DNA of 64,000 nucleotides from Progne subis subis (GCA_022316685.1 JAKJHU010001596.1:1-64000); one strand, 5' to 3'; shown: positions 10,898 to 21,224, numbered from the stretch's first letter. The notes: generated by a model not told the origin, from the sequence alone. Translations and numbers: made by a program.

Positions 10898-11090
10898 CTG
10901 GGAATGGACACTGGGGAAACTGGGATGGACTGGGAGGGACTGGGATGGGATTGGGATGGACTGGGATGGGACTGGGACGGGACTGGGATGGGATTTTGGG
11001 GAACTGGGAGGTTCTGCACTGGTCCATACTGCTCTGTACTGGTCCATACTGCTCTGTACTGGTCCATACTGGTCCATACTGGTCTCTCAC

Positions 11091-11168
11091 CTTGTCCATC
11101 TGAGCCAACCACAGCGTCCCCAGCTCCAGATGCTCCAGCAGCTCCAGCAGCACCGACACTGCCGAGAA
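11091..11168 (-). CDS. STAG3: STAG3-like exon I
   Basis: Acceptor TTTCCCAG, donor AAG/GTGAGA, 78 bp, phase 0 to 0. It reads FSAVSVLLELLEHLELGTLW then MDK, matching [20 protein letters not shown]...LEK of the family. Confidence 0.82.
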
Positions 11169-11169
11169 C

Positions 11170-11800
11170 TGGGAAACACATGGGAAAAAAAAATGGGAAA
11201 AATGGGATAAAAACGGGGAAAAAACTGGGAAAAAAAATGGGGAAAACCAGGGTAAAAACCGGGGAAAACCGGGGAAAAAGCTGGGAAAATGTGAGGAAAA
11301 GACTGGGAAAAACTGGGAAAAAAAACAGGGAAAAACATGGGGAAAAAAGAGGAAAAAATGGGAAAAGACTGGGAAAAAACGGGGAGGGGAAATGGGGAAA
11401 AAAAAAAAAAAAAAAAAAACAGGGAAAAACTGGTAAAAAAAAACCAGGGAAAAACATGGGAATGATGGTGAGAAAAACCAGGGAAAAAACCAGGGAAAAA
11501 CGGGAAAAAAACCTGACGAAAAACAGGAAAAAATGGGGAAAACCAGGAAAAAAAACGAGGGAAAAGCAGGGGAAAAATGGGGAAAGACGGGGGGAAAACC
11601 CAGGAATTTTGGGGAGAAATGGGGAGTTTTGGGGAAAAAATGGGAATTGTGGGGGGAAACTGGGAACTCTGGGAGAAAAAAATTTGGGAATTTTTTTGGA
11701 AAAAAAAGGGAATCTGGGGAAAAAAACCTGGAATTTCAGGGAAAAGCACCCAGAAAGTTTGGGGGAAAACCAGGAAAAAATGGCTGAAATTCCTAGAAAT
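11170..11800. repeat. Purine-rich GGGAAAA repeat tract
   Basis: The plus strand is almost pure purine (GGGAAAAA, with an A run near 11398-11419). It fills the intron between exons H and I. No exon is visible. Confidence 0.8.
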
Positions 11801-11826
11801 TCCCAGAATTCCGGGTTTTTCCGCAC

Positions 11827-11916
11827 TTTCTCCAGCAGCTGGGGCAGCAGCGGGATCAGGCTCCGGCTCAGCCGCGATTTCTGCTCGCGCTGCTCCCGGC
11901 TCTCCCGCGGAGAAAC
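11827..11916 (-). CDS. STAG3: STAG3-like exon H
   Basis: Acceptor TTCCCAG, donor AAA/GTGCGG, 90 bp, phase 0 to 0. It reads SPRESREQREQKSRLSRSLI then PLLPQLLEK, matching the STAG KERKTQ...LTEHLIPLLPQLL helix. The LIPLLPQLL string is STAG3-like rather than STAG1/2-like. Confidence 0.85.
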
Positions 11917-11959
11917 CTGGGAAAAACCGGGAAAAAGGGGAAAAGGGAATTACCGGGAT

Positions 11960-12560
11960 CACTGAGCAACAAACCCCCCCGGAATTCCGGGAATTTCTGA
12001 GCCCAAAAACCCCGGAAATTCCCCTGAAATTACAACCCCAAATTCCCCGAAATTCCTGGAATTCACAAAACTCCAAAAATCCCTGAAATTTCCCCAAAAT
12101 TCTGGGAATTCCCAATCCCTAAAATCCCCTGAAAATTCCTGGATTTCCCAACCCCAAATCCCCAAAAAATCCCCGAAAATTCCCCAAGAATTTCCAAGAA
12201 ATCCCCATCCCTAAAAATTCCCTGAGAATCCCCCCAAAACAATCTCCCAAAATTCCAAAACAGAAATCCCTCAAAATTGTCCAAAAATCCCTGAAAATTC
12301 CCAGTAAATGCCCCCCCCAAAACCCCCAAAATTCCCCCCAAAAATTCCCTGAAATTTCCCAGAGAAATTCGCCAAAACCCCCCAAAACTTTCCCAAGAAA
12401 AATCCCTTAAAATTCCCAAAAAGTATCCCTCAAAATTCCCTGAAAATTCCCCCCAAAACTGCTGAGAATTCCCTGAAAATCCCTCAAAATTCCCTAAAAA
12501 TCCTTGAAAACTCCCAAAAAATCCCCAAAAAATCCCTCGAAATCCCCTCGATTTTCCCGG
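11960..12560. repeat. AAAATTCCC/CCCAAAA repeats
   Basis: A degenerate repeat of CCCTGAAAATTCCC units. The same material recurs at 13740-14450. Confidence 0.75.
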
Positions 12561-12592
12561 AATTTCCGAAATTCACGGAGTTCGGGCGTCAC

Positions 12593-12690
12593 CTTCCTGC
12601 CGGGGGCAGCCCTGGGCAGAGCCGGATCCCACTGGAGCTCAGCATCTGCACCAGAGCTGCTCCTGCTCCAGCTGCAGCCTGCCGCACCAG
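12593..12690 (-). pseudogene. STAG3: STAG3-like exon G (damaged)
   Basis: The piece reads VLVRQAAAGAGAALVQ, similar to the STAG3 ARQASEGHPPVG segment, with donor GGAAG/GTGACG. The acceptor side has been replaced by a TACTGGTCC decamer repeat. The open frame ends in phase 2 while the next exon starts in phase 0, so it cannot join cleanly. Skipping it (exon F to H) keeps phase. Confidence 0.55.
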
Positions 12691-13620
12691 TACAGACCGG
12701 TATGGACCAGTACGGACCAGTATGGACCAGTATAAACCGGTATGAAACAGTATGGACTGGTATGGACCGGTATGGACCGGTATAAACCAGTACAGATGGG
12801 ATTCAACCCCATCCCAGTCCATCCCAGTCCATCCCAGTCCCATCCCAGTCCATCCTAGTCCATCCCAGTCCATCCTAGTCCATCCCAGTCCATCCCAGTC
12901 CCATCCCAGTCCATCCCAGTCCCATCCCAGTCCATCCCAGTCCATCCCAGTCCATCCCAGTCCATCCTAGTCCATCCCAGTCCCATCCCAGTCCATCCCA
13001 CTCCCATCCCAGTCCATTCCAATCCCATCCCAGTCCATCCCAGTTCCATCCCAGTCCATCCCAGTCCATCCCAGTCCATCCCAGTCCCATCCCAGTTCCA
13101 TCCCAGTCCATCCCAGTTCCATCCCAGTTCCATCCCAGTCCATCCCAGTCCATCCCAGTCCATCCCAGTCCATCCCAGTCCCATCCCAGTTCCATCCCAG
13201 TCCATCCCAGTCCATCCCAGTTCCATCCCAGTCCATCCCAGTCCATCCCAGTCCATCCATCCCAGTCCATTCCAATCCCATCCCAGTCCCATCCCAGTTC
13301 CATCCCAGTCCATCCCAGTCCATCCCAGTCCCATCCCAGTCCATCCCAGTCCATTCCAATCCCATCCCAGTCCATCCCAGTCCCATCCCAGTCCCATCCC
13401 AGTCCCATCCCAGTCCATCCCAGTCCCATCCCAGTCCTTTCCAATCCCATCCCAGTCCATCCCAGTTCCATCCCAGTCCATCCCAGTCCCATCCCAGTCC
13501 ATCCCAGTCCATTCCAATCCCATCCCAGTCCCATCCCAGTCCCATCCCAGTTCCATCCCAGTCCCATCCCGGTCCCATCCCAGTCCCATCCCAGTTCCAT
13601 CCCAGTCCATCCCAGTCCCT
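12685..13620. repeat. CCATCCCAGT/CCCATCCCAGT minisatellite
   Basis: A short TACTGGTCC-type decamer array (12685-12795) is followed by about 800 bp of alternating 10- and 11-bp units, CCATCCCAGT and CCCATCCCAGT, with occasional CCATTCCAAT. Because units of 10 and 11 bp mix, all minus-strand frames read Trp-Asp-Gly-Leu-Gly repeats and stay open by composition; they are not genes. Confidence 0.95.
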
Positions 13621-13623
13621 CAC

Positions 13624-13725
13624 TGGTCCCAGTTCCCAGCAGAATTCCCATGGCCGTGTCCCAGTCCCAGAGGCTCCCAGCGCAATCCCACAGCCAATCT
13701 CCAGGCAGGTGGCGTGCTCATGGAG
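13624..13725 (-). CDS. STAG3: STAG3-like exon F
   Basis: Acceptor TTCCCCAG, donor ACCA/GTGAGG, 102 bp, phase 0 to 0. It begins LHEHATCLE and ends [11 protein letters not shown], matching STAG LH(E/D)HAAYLVDSLW...DWE. Its donor lies at the edge of the 12.8-13.6 kb minisatellite. Confidence 0.8.
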
Positions 13726-13739
13726 CTGGGGAAAATTGG

Positions 13740-14460
13740 GATCAGAATTTGTAAAATTCTGGGAAATTCCTGAAATTCCGCCCAAATCCCGAAAAATTCT
13801 GGAAAAATTCACAAAAGTTCCAGCAAAAAACCAAAAAAATTCCCTCAAAAACCCCCAGGCAGGCGGTATGCTCATGGAGCTGGAGGAAATCCGGGAGAAG
13901 AATTCCCAAAATTCCCCAAAATTCCATGGAGATTGCCAAAAATACTGCCAAAATTCCAGCAGCAATCTTCACAAAAATCCCACCAAAAAATCCCTCAGAA
14001 TTCCCCTGAAATTCTCTAAAAATTTCCCCAAAAATTCCTCAAAATCCCCAGAAAATTCCCCCAAAATTCCCAAAAACATCCCCAAAAATTCCCTCAAAAT
14101 TATCCCTGAAATTCCCTAAAAAATCCCCAAAATTCCTCAAAAAAATTCCCCAAAATTCCCTCAAAATTCTCCCTAAAATTCTCCAAAAAAATCCCCAAAA
14201 TTCCTCAAAAAAATTCTTCAAAAAATTCCCTCAAAATTCTCCCTGAAATTCCCTAAAAAATGCCCAAAATTGCCCCAGAATTCTAGAAAAATTTCCTCAA
14301 AATCCCCAGAAAATTCCCAAAAAAATTCCTCAAAATTCCCCCAAAAATTCTCTCAAAATCCCCCAAAAATTATCCAAAAAATTCCTCAAAATCCCCAGAA
14401 AATTCCCCAAAAATTCTGCAAAATTCCCCCAAATTGCCCAAATTCCCTGGAGCTCTCCCC
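13740..14460. repeat. CCCCAAAATTCC degenerate repeat
   Basis: Pyrimidine/A-rich units (CCAAAATTCCCTCAAAATTC) fill the intron between exons E and F. The array is interrupted only by the partial copy of exon F near 13853-13890. Confidence 0.8.
13853..13890 (-). pseudogene. Partial duplicate of STAG3-like exon F (5' end)
   Basis: CTCCATGAGCATACCGCCTG, reading LHEHTACLG, repeats the first 27 bases or so of exon F about 160 bp upstream in the gene's direction, again after a polypyrimidine-CAG acceptor. It then runs into repeat sequence. Confidence 0.7.
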
Positions 14461-14480
14461 AAATTCCGGGAATTCTGGAC

Positions 14481-14544
14481 CTGGGATCGCAGGAAGAAGC
14501 TGTGGCCGCTCCCGGCGTCGGTGCCGCGCTGAGGATCCAGGAGC
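14481..14544 (-). CDS. STAG3: STAG3-like exon E
   Basis: Acceptor TTCCCAG, donor CCCAG/GTCCAG, 64 bp, phase 2 to 0. It reads LLDPQRGTDAGSGHSFFLRS. It falls in the variable linker just before the LHEHA motif. Phase fits both neighbours. Confidence 0.65.
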
Positions 14545-15123
14545 CTGGGAAGAATGGGAAAAATAAATGGGAAAAATAAATGGGAAAAACTGGGAAAAAT
14601 AAATGGGAAAAATAAGCGGGAAACACTGGGAAAAATAAATGGGGAAACTAGCAAAAATAAATGGGGAAAACTGGGAAAAATGACCAGAAATTGGGGGGAA
14701 AACTGGGAAAAATGGGAAAAATAAATGGGAAAAACTAGGAAAAAAATGGGGGAGAAATGGGAAAAAATGGGAAAAAATGGGAAAAAAATGGGGAAAATGG
14801 GGAAAAAACAGTGGAAAATAATGGGGGAAAATGGGGGAAAAACAGGGAAAATAAATGGGAAAAAGGGGGAAAATAATGGAGCAAGAATGGGGAAAAAACC
14901 AAGGAAAATGAATGGGGAAAAAATGGGGAAAAAACAGGGGAAGAAGGGGGAAAAAAGGGGAAAAAAGGGGGAAAAAGGGGAAAAAATGGGGAAAAAATGG
15001 GGAAAAAAACAGGGGGAAGAGGGGAAAAAACAAGGAAAATATATAGGAAAAACCGGGAAAAATGGGGGGAAAATTGGGAAAAACAGGGAAAATAAATGGG
15101 GAAAATAAAGAAAAATATGGCAA

Positions 15124-15155
<32 letters not shown>

Positions 15156-15330
15156 AAAGAAGAAGAAGAAGGAAAAAAAAGGGAAAATAAGGGGGAAAAT
15201 AAATGGGCAAAATGGGGAAAAATTTGGAAAAAACAGGGAAAATAGATGGGAAAAATGGGGGAAAAAGAGGGGGGGGAAGGGGGGGGGGAGAAAAAGGGGG
15301 GAAACCGAATCCTCCCTCCCCCAACTCCCG
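14545..15330. repeat. Long polypurine tract (GGGAAAAA)
   Basis: About 780 bp are over 90 percent purine on the plus strand, including A-rich runs near 15121-15160 and G-rich runs near 15270-15300. The bias reverses across exon E into pyrimidine-rich DNA at 13740-14460. Confidence 0.88.
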
Positions 15331-16350
15331 AGGGATTGGGAAGGGCTGGGGTGAGGAAATTTGGGGGGAGCAAATTCCAGGTGCTGGGAGGGGCCAGAGC
15401 CAATTCCTGGAAAATTCCTCTGGGATTGGGAGGGGAGGGAAAATCGGGAGCGATTCCAAGGGTTGGGGGTTGGGAAATTCCCGAGGTTTTTCAGGCTGCA
15501 ATTCCCAAAAATCTGGGCTGGGAATTCCCAGGGTTTGGGTCTTCAAATTCCAAGAGTTTAGGGCTGGAATTCCCAGGTTTTTAGGGCTGGAATTCTTGGA
15601 TTTGGAGCCAAAATTCCTGGATTTTGGGGGCCAGAATTCCCAAGGTTTTGGGGCTGGAATTCCCAGATTTTGGGGCTGAAATTCCCAGGTTTTTAGGGCT
15701 GGAATTCTCAGATTTGGAGCCAAATTTCCTGGATTTTGGGGGCCAGAATTCCCAAGCTTTTGGGGCAGGAATTCTCAGGGCTCAAAGCTCAAGATTCCAA
15801 GATTTTTGACGCTGAAATTCCCGATTTTTTTGAGGGTGGAATTCCAGGATTTTGGCTCAGGAAGTCCTGGATTTGGGGGCTGAAATTCCCAGGATTTTCA
15901 GGCTGGAATTCTGCCAGTTCAAAGCTCAGAATTCCCAGATTTTGGGGGCTGGAATTCCCAGGATTTTCAGGCTGGAATTCTCAGATTTGGGGCCAGAATT
16001 CCTGGATTTTGGGGGCCAAAATTCCCAAGGTTTTGAGTTAGGAATTCCTGGCCTTTAGGGCTTGGAATTCTGAGGATTTGTGCTCAGAATTCCCAGGGTT
16101 TTCAGGCTGGAATTCTGCTCAGAATTCCCAGGATTTTGGGGCCAGAATTCCCGGATTTTTTGGGCCAAAATTCCCAGGGTTTGGGTCAGGAATTCCTGGA
16201 TTTGGAGGCTGAAATTCCCAGATTTCTAGGGCTGAAATTCCCAGGGTTTTGGGGCTGAAATTCCCAGATTTTGGGGCTGTAACTCCCAGGGTTTTGTGGC
16301 ATAATTCCAGGAGTTTGGGGCTGAAATTCCCAGATTCTGGGGCCGGAATT
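15330..16350. repeat. GGGCTGGAATTCCCAGATTTTGG repeat
   Basis: About 1 kb of roughly 30-bp degenerate units built on GGCTGGAATTCCCAG and ATTTTGGGG fills the rest of the exon D to E intron. Open frames on both strands track the unit and carry no domain. Confidence 0.85.
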
Positions 16351-16364
16351 CCAGGGTTTTTTAC

Positions 16365-16472
16365 CTCTGGAACAGGAATTTCCCGGCAGCCGAGGCCAGA
16401 GCGCAGCTGGAGACGAAGACAATTGGGAAAACGCTGCAGCAATCCTCATCCGACAGCGCCTCCTCCAGATTC
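16365..16472 (-). CDS. STAG3: STAG3-like exon D
   Basis: Acceptor TTCCCAG, donor CAGAG/GTAAAA, 108 bp. The first G completes the Arg codon left open by exon C. It reads LEEALSDEDCCSVFPIVF and then ALASAAGKFLFQ, matching the STAG DCESVYPVVY...AAGEFLY region. Confidence 0.85.
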
Positions 16473-16632
16473 CTGGGAATTCCGCATCCCCGATTCCCCC
16501 TCCCCCACTCTGAAATTCCCCAAAATTCCCCCCAAAAATCTGGGATTTTTTTACCCCAAATCCTGATATTTCCCCCCAAATCCCAAATTTCCCACCCCAA
16601 ATCCCAAATATTTCCCCAATCCCGGATTTTAC

Positions 16633-16712
16633 CTGCCCAGCTCTGGCAGCAGCTTCAGCACCTCCAGCGCCACCTCGGGCTCTTTGTCGTGAGCCACGGC
16701 CACCAAGCGAGC
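16633..16712 (-). CDS. STAG3: STAG3-like exon C (after SCD)
   Basis: Acceptor TTGCAG, donor GGCAG/GTAAAA, 80 bp, phase 0 to 2. It reads ARLVAVAHDKEPEVALEVLK, equivalent to the D(R/K)EYDVAVEA helix after the stromalin conservative domain. Splicing exon B directly to this exon keeps phase but skips about 250 residues of the normal protein. Confidence 0.8.
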
Positions 16713-17023
16713 CTGCAATTCCCAAAATTCCCAAAATTCCCGGGAGTCCCGGACCCTCAGCTCCATTTTTCCCAACTTTTCCCCCATTCCAGGCCTTTTT
16801 TTATCCCATTTTTCCTCCAATTTCAAATATTCCAGGTTTTTAATCCCATTTTTCCTCATTCCAATTCCCAAATTTTCCCACATTTTCCATCATTCCAGGG
16901 TTTTTAATCCCATTGTCCTCATTTTTTCCCATTTTCCCAGTTTTTCTCCTCATTTTTCCCATTTTTTTTCCCATTTCCCCCTCATTTTTCCCATTTTCCT
17001 GGTTTTTTCCCATTTTTCTTCAC

Positions 17024-17072
17024 CCTGGCAGCTGCAGGCGCCGGCGGTGAAGTTGAGCAGCTCCAGGAATTC
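17024..17072 (-). pseudogene. Partial duplicate of STAG3-like exon B (3' half)
   Basis: The piece repeats FLELLNFTA from exon B but continues GACSCQG to a donor CAGG/GTGAAG. Exon B and this piece together look like one exon split by a short tandem duplication about 125 bp long. Confidence 0.65.
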
Positions 17073-17149
17073 CTGGTTTTCCCCCCGTTTTTCCCCATTT
17101 TTCCCTCGTTTTCCCCATTTTTTCCCTCGTTTTCCCCATTTTTCCTGAC

Positions 17150-17230
17150 CCTGGCGGTGAAGTTGAGCAGCTCCAGGAACGCCAATTCCCAATCCCAGCG
17201 GTACCAATCCAGCCACGCGTCCACCACCGC
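17150..17230 (-). CDS. STAG3: STAG3-like exon B
   Basis: Acceptor TTCCAG, donor AGG/GTCAGG, 81 bp, phase 0 on both sides. It reads VVDAWLDWYRWDWELAFLEL and then LNFTA, matching the helix pair near the STAG N-terminus. The usual Cys-Gly-Cys-x-Gly end of this exon is absent; that end survives in a displaced partial copy at 17024-17072. Confidence 0.75.
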
Positions 17231-17234
17231 CTGG

Positions 17235-17880
17235 AACCGGGGAAAACCGGGAAAAACCGGGAAAAACCGGGAAAAACCTGGGAATTCTGGGGAGAAAATG
17301 GGAATTCCAGGGGAAAAACCAGGAATTCTGGGGAGAAAATGAGGAAAAACAGGAAAAAAACCAAGAATTCTGGGGAGAAAATGGGGGGAAGAAATGGGAG
17401 TTTAAGGAAAAAATGGGAATTCTGGGGGGGAAATGGGAATTCTGGGGAAAAAAACCAGGAATTCCAGGGGAAATTCCAGAGCAAAAATGGGAATTTTGGG
17501 GAAAATGGGAATTTTGGGAAAAAAAAGGAATTAATGAAAGGAAAAACCAGGAATTCCAGGGGGAAATTGGGAATTCTGGAGGAAAAAAAGGAGTAAAAAT
17601 GGGAATGCTGGGGAAAAAACGGGAATTACAGAGGGAAAAATGGGAATTCCAGGGGAAAAACTGAGAAAAAACTGGGAATTGCAGGGGTAAAAATGGGAAT
17701 TCTGGGGAAAAAAAGGAATTCTGGGGGAAATTCCAGGGGAAAATGGGAATTCTGGGGGTAAAACCAGGAATTCTAGGCGGAAAAATGGGAATTTCTGGAA
17801 AAAAAACCCAGGAATTTTCAAGAAAAAACCTGAAAATTGAGAGGAAAAAAAAGGGAATTTTGGGGAAAAGTGGGAATTCT
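17235..17880. repeat. GGGAATTCTGGGGAAAAA repeats
   Basis: Units of about 20 bp (AAAATGGGAATTCTGGGG) fill the intron between exons A and B. Confidence 0.85.
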
Positions 17881-17891
17881 TTCTGCGGTAC

Positions 17892-17961
17892 CTCAGTGGC
17901 GGCTTTTCCTGAGAGCACAGCCTGGAAAAGGGAATTGTGCTCCAGGCCCGGAAGAGCTCCG
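17892..17961 (-). CDS. STAG3: STAG3-like exon A (N-terminal)
   Basis: Acceptor CCATCCAG, donor GAG/GTACCG, 70 bp, ends in phase 0. It encodes NSLFQAVLSGKAATE, matching the conserved N-terminal LF-x-AV-x-x-x-K helix of STAG proteins just before the WLDxY motif. The upstream coding exon is uncertain; a possible one reading ADADSGSDLEQTALFW at 18790-18860 runs into a stop. Confidence 0.7.
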
Positions 17962-17989
17962 CTGGATGGACGGGAAAGCTTGGAAAACT

Positions 17990-19320
17990 GCGGGGAAATG
18001 GGAAAAAATGGGGAAAAATGGTAAAAAACCAGGGGAAAACGTAGGAGAAAATCAGGGGAAATTGGGGAAAAATTGGGAAAAATAGGGAAAAGAAAGGGGG
18101 AAAATCAGGGAAAAATTGGGGGAAAAAATCAGAGAAAAATCAGGAAAATCAGGGAAAAATCAGGGGAAAAACAGGGAAAAAAAAGGAGAAAATTGGGAAA
18201 AAACAGGGAGAAAATTGGGGAAAATCAGGAAAAAATCGGGGGAAATTGGGGAAAAAATATTGGGGAAAAAACAGGAAAAATTGGGAAAAATCGGAGAAAA
18301 TCCAGGGGAAAAACACGGGGGGAAATCGAGGAGAAAAACAGAGGAAAATCAAGGGAAAATGGGAAAAATCATGGAAATGTGGGGAAGATTGGGAAAAATG
18401 GTGGAAAAATGGTGGGGGGAAAAATGGTGGGGGAAAAATGGGGGGGGGGGGGGGGGGGGGAAATGGGGAGGGGAAAAATGGGGAAAATCCAGAAAACTGG
18501 GGGGGAAATTGGGGAAAACTTGGGAAAAAATCAGGGAGACATTAGAGAGAAATTGTAGGGAAAAAAAAGGGTAAATATCAGGAAAAATTGGGGAAAATCA
18601 GGAAAAATTGGGGAAAAACAGTGGAAAACGGGGGCAAAATTGAGGAAAAAATGGGGGGGGAAAAAAGGAAAAAAAATGGGGAAAATCAGGAAAAAAAACT
18701 GGAAAAAATGGGGAAAAAATGGGAAAATTTGTGGAGATTCAAAAGGAAGCATGGAATTTTTGGGCAAAGCAGTAAAATAGGGAATCACCCGGCTGCTATC
18801 GGCTCCTCCAGAACAGCGCCGTTTGCTCCAAGTCGCTGCCAGAGTCGGCATCGGCCGGGAATTCCCCAGGAAAATGGGAATTCTGGGGGGAGAGACTGGA
18901 AAAGTGAGGCTGGAAGGGGGGAAAGAATGGGAAAAATGGGAAAAAATGGGATGGGAGTGGGGAAAACTGGGAGAAAAGTGGGAAAAATGGGGGGAAAAGT
19001 GAGGGAAAATGGGAAAAAATGGGATGGAATTGGGGAAAACAGGGAGAAAAGTGGGGAAAATGGGAAAAAATGGAGGGAAAAAGTGAGGAAAAATGGGGAA
19101 AATGGGGAAAATGAGGGGAAAGCAGGGAAAACTAAGAGGAAAATGGGAAAAATGGGATGGGATAACTGGGATTAAAAAGAGTTGGGAAGCAGTAAAAAAA
19201 ATGGGGAGAAACTGGGGAAAATGGGGAAAAAACTGGGGACAACTGGGCTGGGATAAGAGAAAATGGGACAGGAAGGAGCTGGGATGGGGGAAATTGGGAA
19301 AAATGAGCAGGAAAATGGGA
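17990..19320. repeat. GGGGAAAATTGGG purine repeat
   Basis: About 1.3 kb of GGGGAAAA(A/T)(A/T)GGG units, with an 18-base G run (18442-18459). Non-repetitive islands at 18775-18870 and 19320-19430 may be small exons or leader exons of the STAG3-like gene but cannot be assigned. Confidence 0.8.
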
Positions 19321-19479
19321 ATTGTTGGATTTTTTGGGATGTTCCCAACAAACTCATGGGGAGCTGCTCCAAGGCCCCAATCTGGAGGAAGATCCTGAGG
19401 GATGGAGAGCCATGGATGGGGCTGGGAAAAGCGGGAAAAATGGGAATTTTGGAGGGGTCTCTCGAGGCTGGGAGCCCCC

Positions 19480-19885
19480 AGAGAGGAGAAAATTGGGGAG
19501 CTGGAGACACAAAATTAACTCGGGAAATGGGAAGGATCCCAAAATTCCCTCAAAATGGGAAAAATGAGGGGTGGGATCCTCAAAATTCCCTCAAAACTGG
19601 AAAATGGGGGTGGGATCCCCAAAATTCCCTCAAAACTGGAAAATGAGAAGTGGGATCTGGAAATTTCCCTCAAAACTGAAAAATGAGGGGTGGGATCTGG
19701 AAAATTCCCTCAGGGAAAAAGGGAAGGATCCCAAAATTCCCTCAGAAGGGAAAAATGAGGGGTGAGATCTGGAAAATTCCCTCAAAACTGGAAAATGAGG
19801 GGGTAGGACACCCAAAATTCCCTCAGGGAAAAAGGGAAGGATCCCAAAATTCCCTCAAAACTGAAAAGTGAGGGGTGGAATCCTG
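19480..19885. repeat. GGGATCC-AAAATTCCCTCA repeat
   Basis: Degenerate units of about 40-50 bp (GTGGGATCCCCAAAATTCCC) repeat about nine times, followed by a (GT)n run at 19910-19931. Confidence 0.85.
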
Positions 19886-20216
19886 CAATCCCCTCAGGTC
19901 ACAACTGGGGGTGTGTGTGTGTGTGTGTGTGAATGAAGCTCCTCCCTCACAGTTTTGGAGTAAAAAATCCAGAAAAAATTCTATTAAAAAAACCCCCCAA
20001 CCTTCCTGGATAACACTGAGGGGCCTCTCAAACCCTCACAAAGTTTAATTTGAGAGGTGAGGATGAAACCCTTCCCTCACAAAACCCCCCCGGAATGAGG
20101 AGAGTGAAGCTCCTCCCTCAAAAATCCCACCCGGATCCCACTAAAAGGGAGCTCGGGGTTTTTTTGAGCCTCTTAAACCCTCACAAGCTTCATTTTGAGG
20201 GCTGGAGGTGAAGTCC

Positions 20217-20839
20217 TGTTGGAGTCCAGGGCATTCTTTTGGTTGCTTTGGAGGGTCAGAGACCTGGGCAGGGGGATCTGGGACCTCAGCCTGGAGCTTA
20301 GAGAGACACTGGCTTTGATTTTAGTCTATGGGAGAGGCTTCTTGCACTGCAGGAAGCATTGCAGGCTACAAGAAGTGTGAAAGATTGTAGTTTAGTACAT
20401 CACAGGGTGAAAAAATAGTGAGTTTGGATTTATAGCATTAAAGTGAATGGGGACAAGATAGAGAATTTAGGGCGTTGTCTCCTTCTTTGTTTTTCTCTCA
20501 CTCCATTTCTGCATTGACGTTGGCACAAAGTAGTTTGTGAAGATTAGGTCAGAGTAAAGATGACCTTTTTAGTATTAGTGATAGACATTAGTGAGAAATA
20601 ATAAATAAAGAATACGTAGCAATTAGTATAAAAGATAAAGACAGCCCTGGGGCAGGGGGAGTCGCCAAATGTCCAAGCCGCAGCAAACATCTTTTAGACA
20701 CTAAGAAAATTGTAAGATAAGAACTAATAAACACAAAGCATGCAACCTTGAAGACTCCGTCTTTTTCTGCGTTTAGCACAGAGCTTTGCAGCGGGCCAAG
20801 ACTCTAAAACCACCTGAATGTTGGGGAAAGCCCTCGACA
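20217..20839 (+). mobile_element. Solo LTR, 623 bp, with 6-bp target duplication
   Basis: The LTR begins TGTTGGAG and ends CTCGACA, flanked on both sides by AAGTCC (20211-20216 and 20840-20845). A TATA-like TATAAAAGA near 20628 and AATAAA signals downstream fit plus orientation. There is no internal retroviral sequence, so a provirus recombined away between its LTRs. A 6-bp duplication suits a class II element. It sits between the candidate promoter and the visible exons of the minus-strand STAG3-like gene. Confidence 0.85.
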
Positions 20840-21224
20840 AAGTCCCTCCCTCACAAAACCCCTCCAGAATGAGGGGAGTGAAGCTGTTCCCTCACTAATC
20901 TCCCAGAGAGGAGAGGTCGGGACCTTTTTAAGCCTCTCAAACCCTCACAAACTTTAATTTGAGGGCTGGAGGTGAAGTCCCCCCCTCACAACCCCCCCCC
21001 CCCTCCCACCCCCCACCCCTGGAATGAGGGGAGTGAAGCTCCCCCTCATAACGCCGCCCAGCTCCCACTGAGGGAGGGGCTCGGAACCTCTCAGTTCCCC
21101 AAATCCCTCCTCAAGGAACCCACAAAACCCCCATGCACCCCTCCCTCACCTTGGCGGGGCTGAAAATCCCGAAAATCCTCAAAAGCTCCCCACAAAAAAC
21201 CCCGCGTGAACCCCAACACCTCAC

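Larger units (their letters stand above)
8181..17961 (-). pseudogene. STAG3: STAG3-like cohesin subunit gene, truncated and internally deleted
   Basis: A chain of short minus-strand exons follows the order of STAG/SA cohesin subunits and fits meiosis-specific STAG3 best (LIPLLPQLL, LASAAG, LCQSCLS, LDTGE). Exons, 5' to 3': 17892-17961, 17150-17230, 16633-16712, 16365-16472, 14481-14544, 13624-13725, 12593-12690, 11827-11916, 11091-11168, about 10735-10897, 9745-9815, 9481-9556, 8738-8818, 8181-8273. Nearly all have AG/GT borders, and most junction phases agree. STAG3 wraps the RAD21L/REC8 kleisin in meiotic cohesin. Missing are the roughly 250 residues between the second and third exons (STAG domain and stromalin conservative domain) and everything C-terminal of 8181. 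The 12.6 kb exon breaks phase, and the 10.7 kb donor is lost in a repeat. This could be a decaying copy or a shortened paralogue; expression is unknown. Confidence 0.82.

Noticed and set aside
10591..11965. Long frames on both strands (411 and 448 codons)
   Set aside because: Mosaics of minisatellite, purine tract and STAG3-like exons read through their splice sites; not continuous genes.
12855..13965. Three overlapping minus-strand frames of 250-330 codons (Trp-Asp-Gly-Leu-Gly repeats)
   Set aside because: They translate the 10/11-bp CCATCCCAGT minisatellite in all phases; stops are absent by composition only.
14386..15723. Minus-strand frame of 445 codons, Pro/Phe-rich
   Set aside because: Translation of polypurine and GGAATTCCC repeats; it passes straight through the real exon E and its splice sites.
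18775..18870. Possible first coding exon of the STAG3-like gene (ADADSGSDLEQTAL)
   Set aside because: No good acceptor and an in-frame TAG before the candidate donor; kept only as a remark.
19320..19430. Exon-like island DLPPDWGLGAAPHEF on the minus strand
   Set aside because: Acceptor-like CCTCAG is present, but there is no recognisable homology or clear donor.
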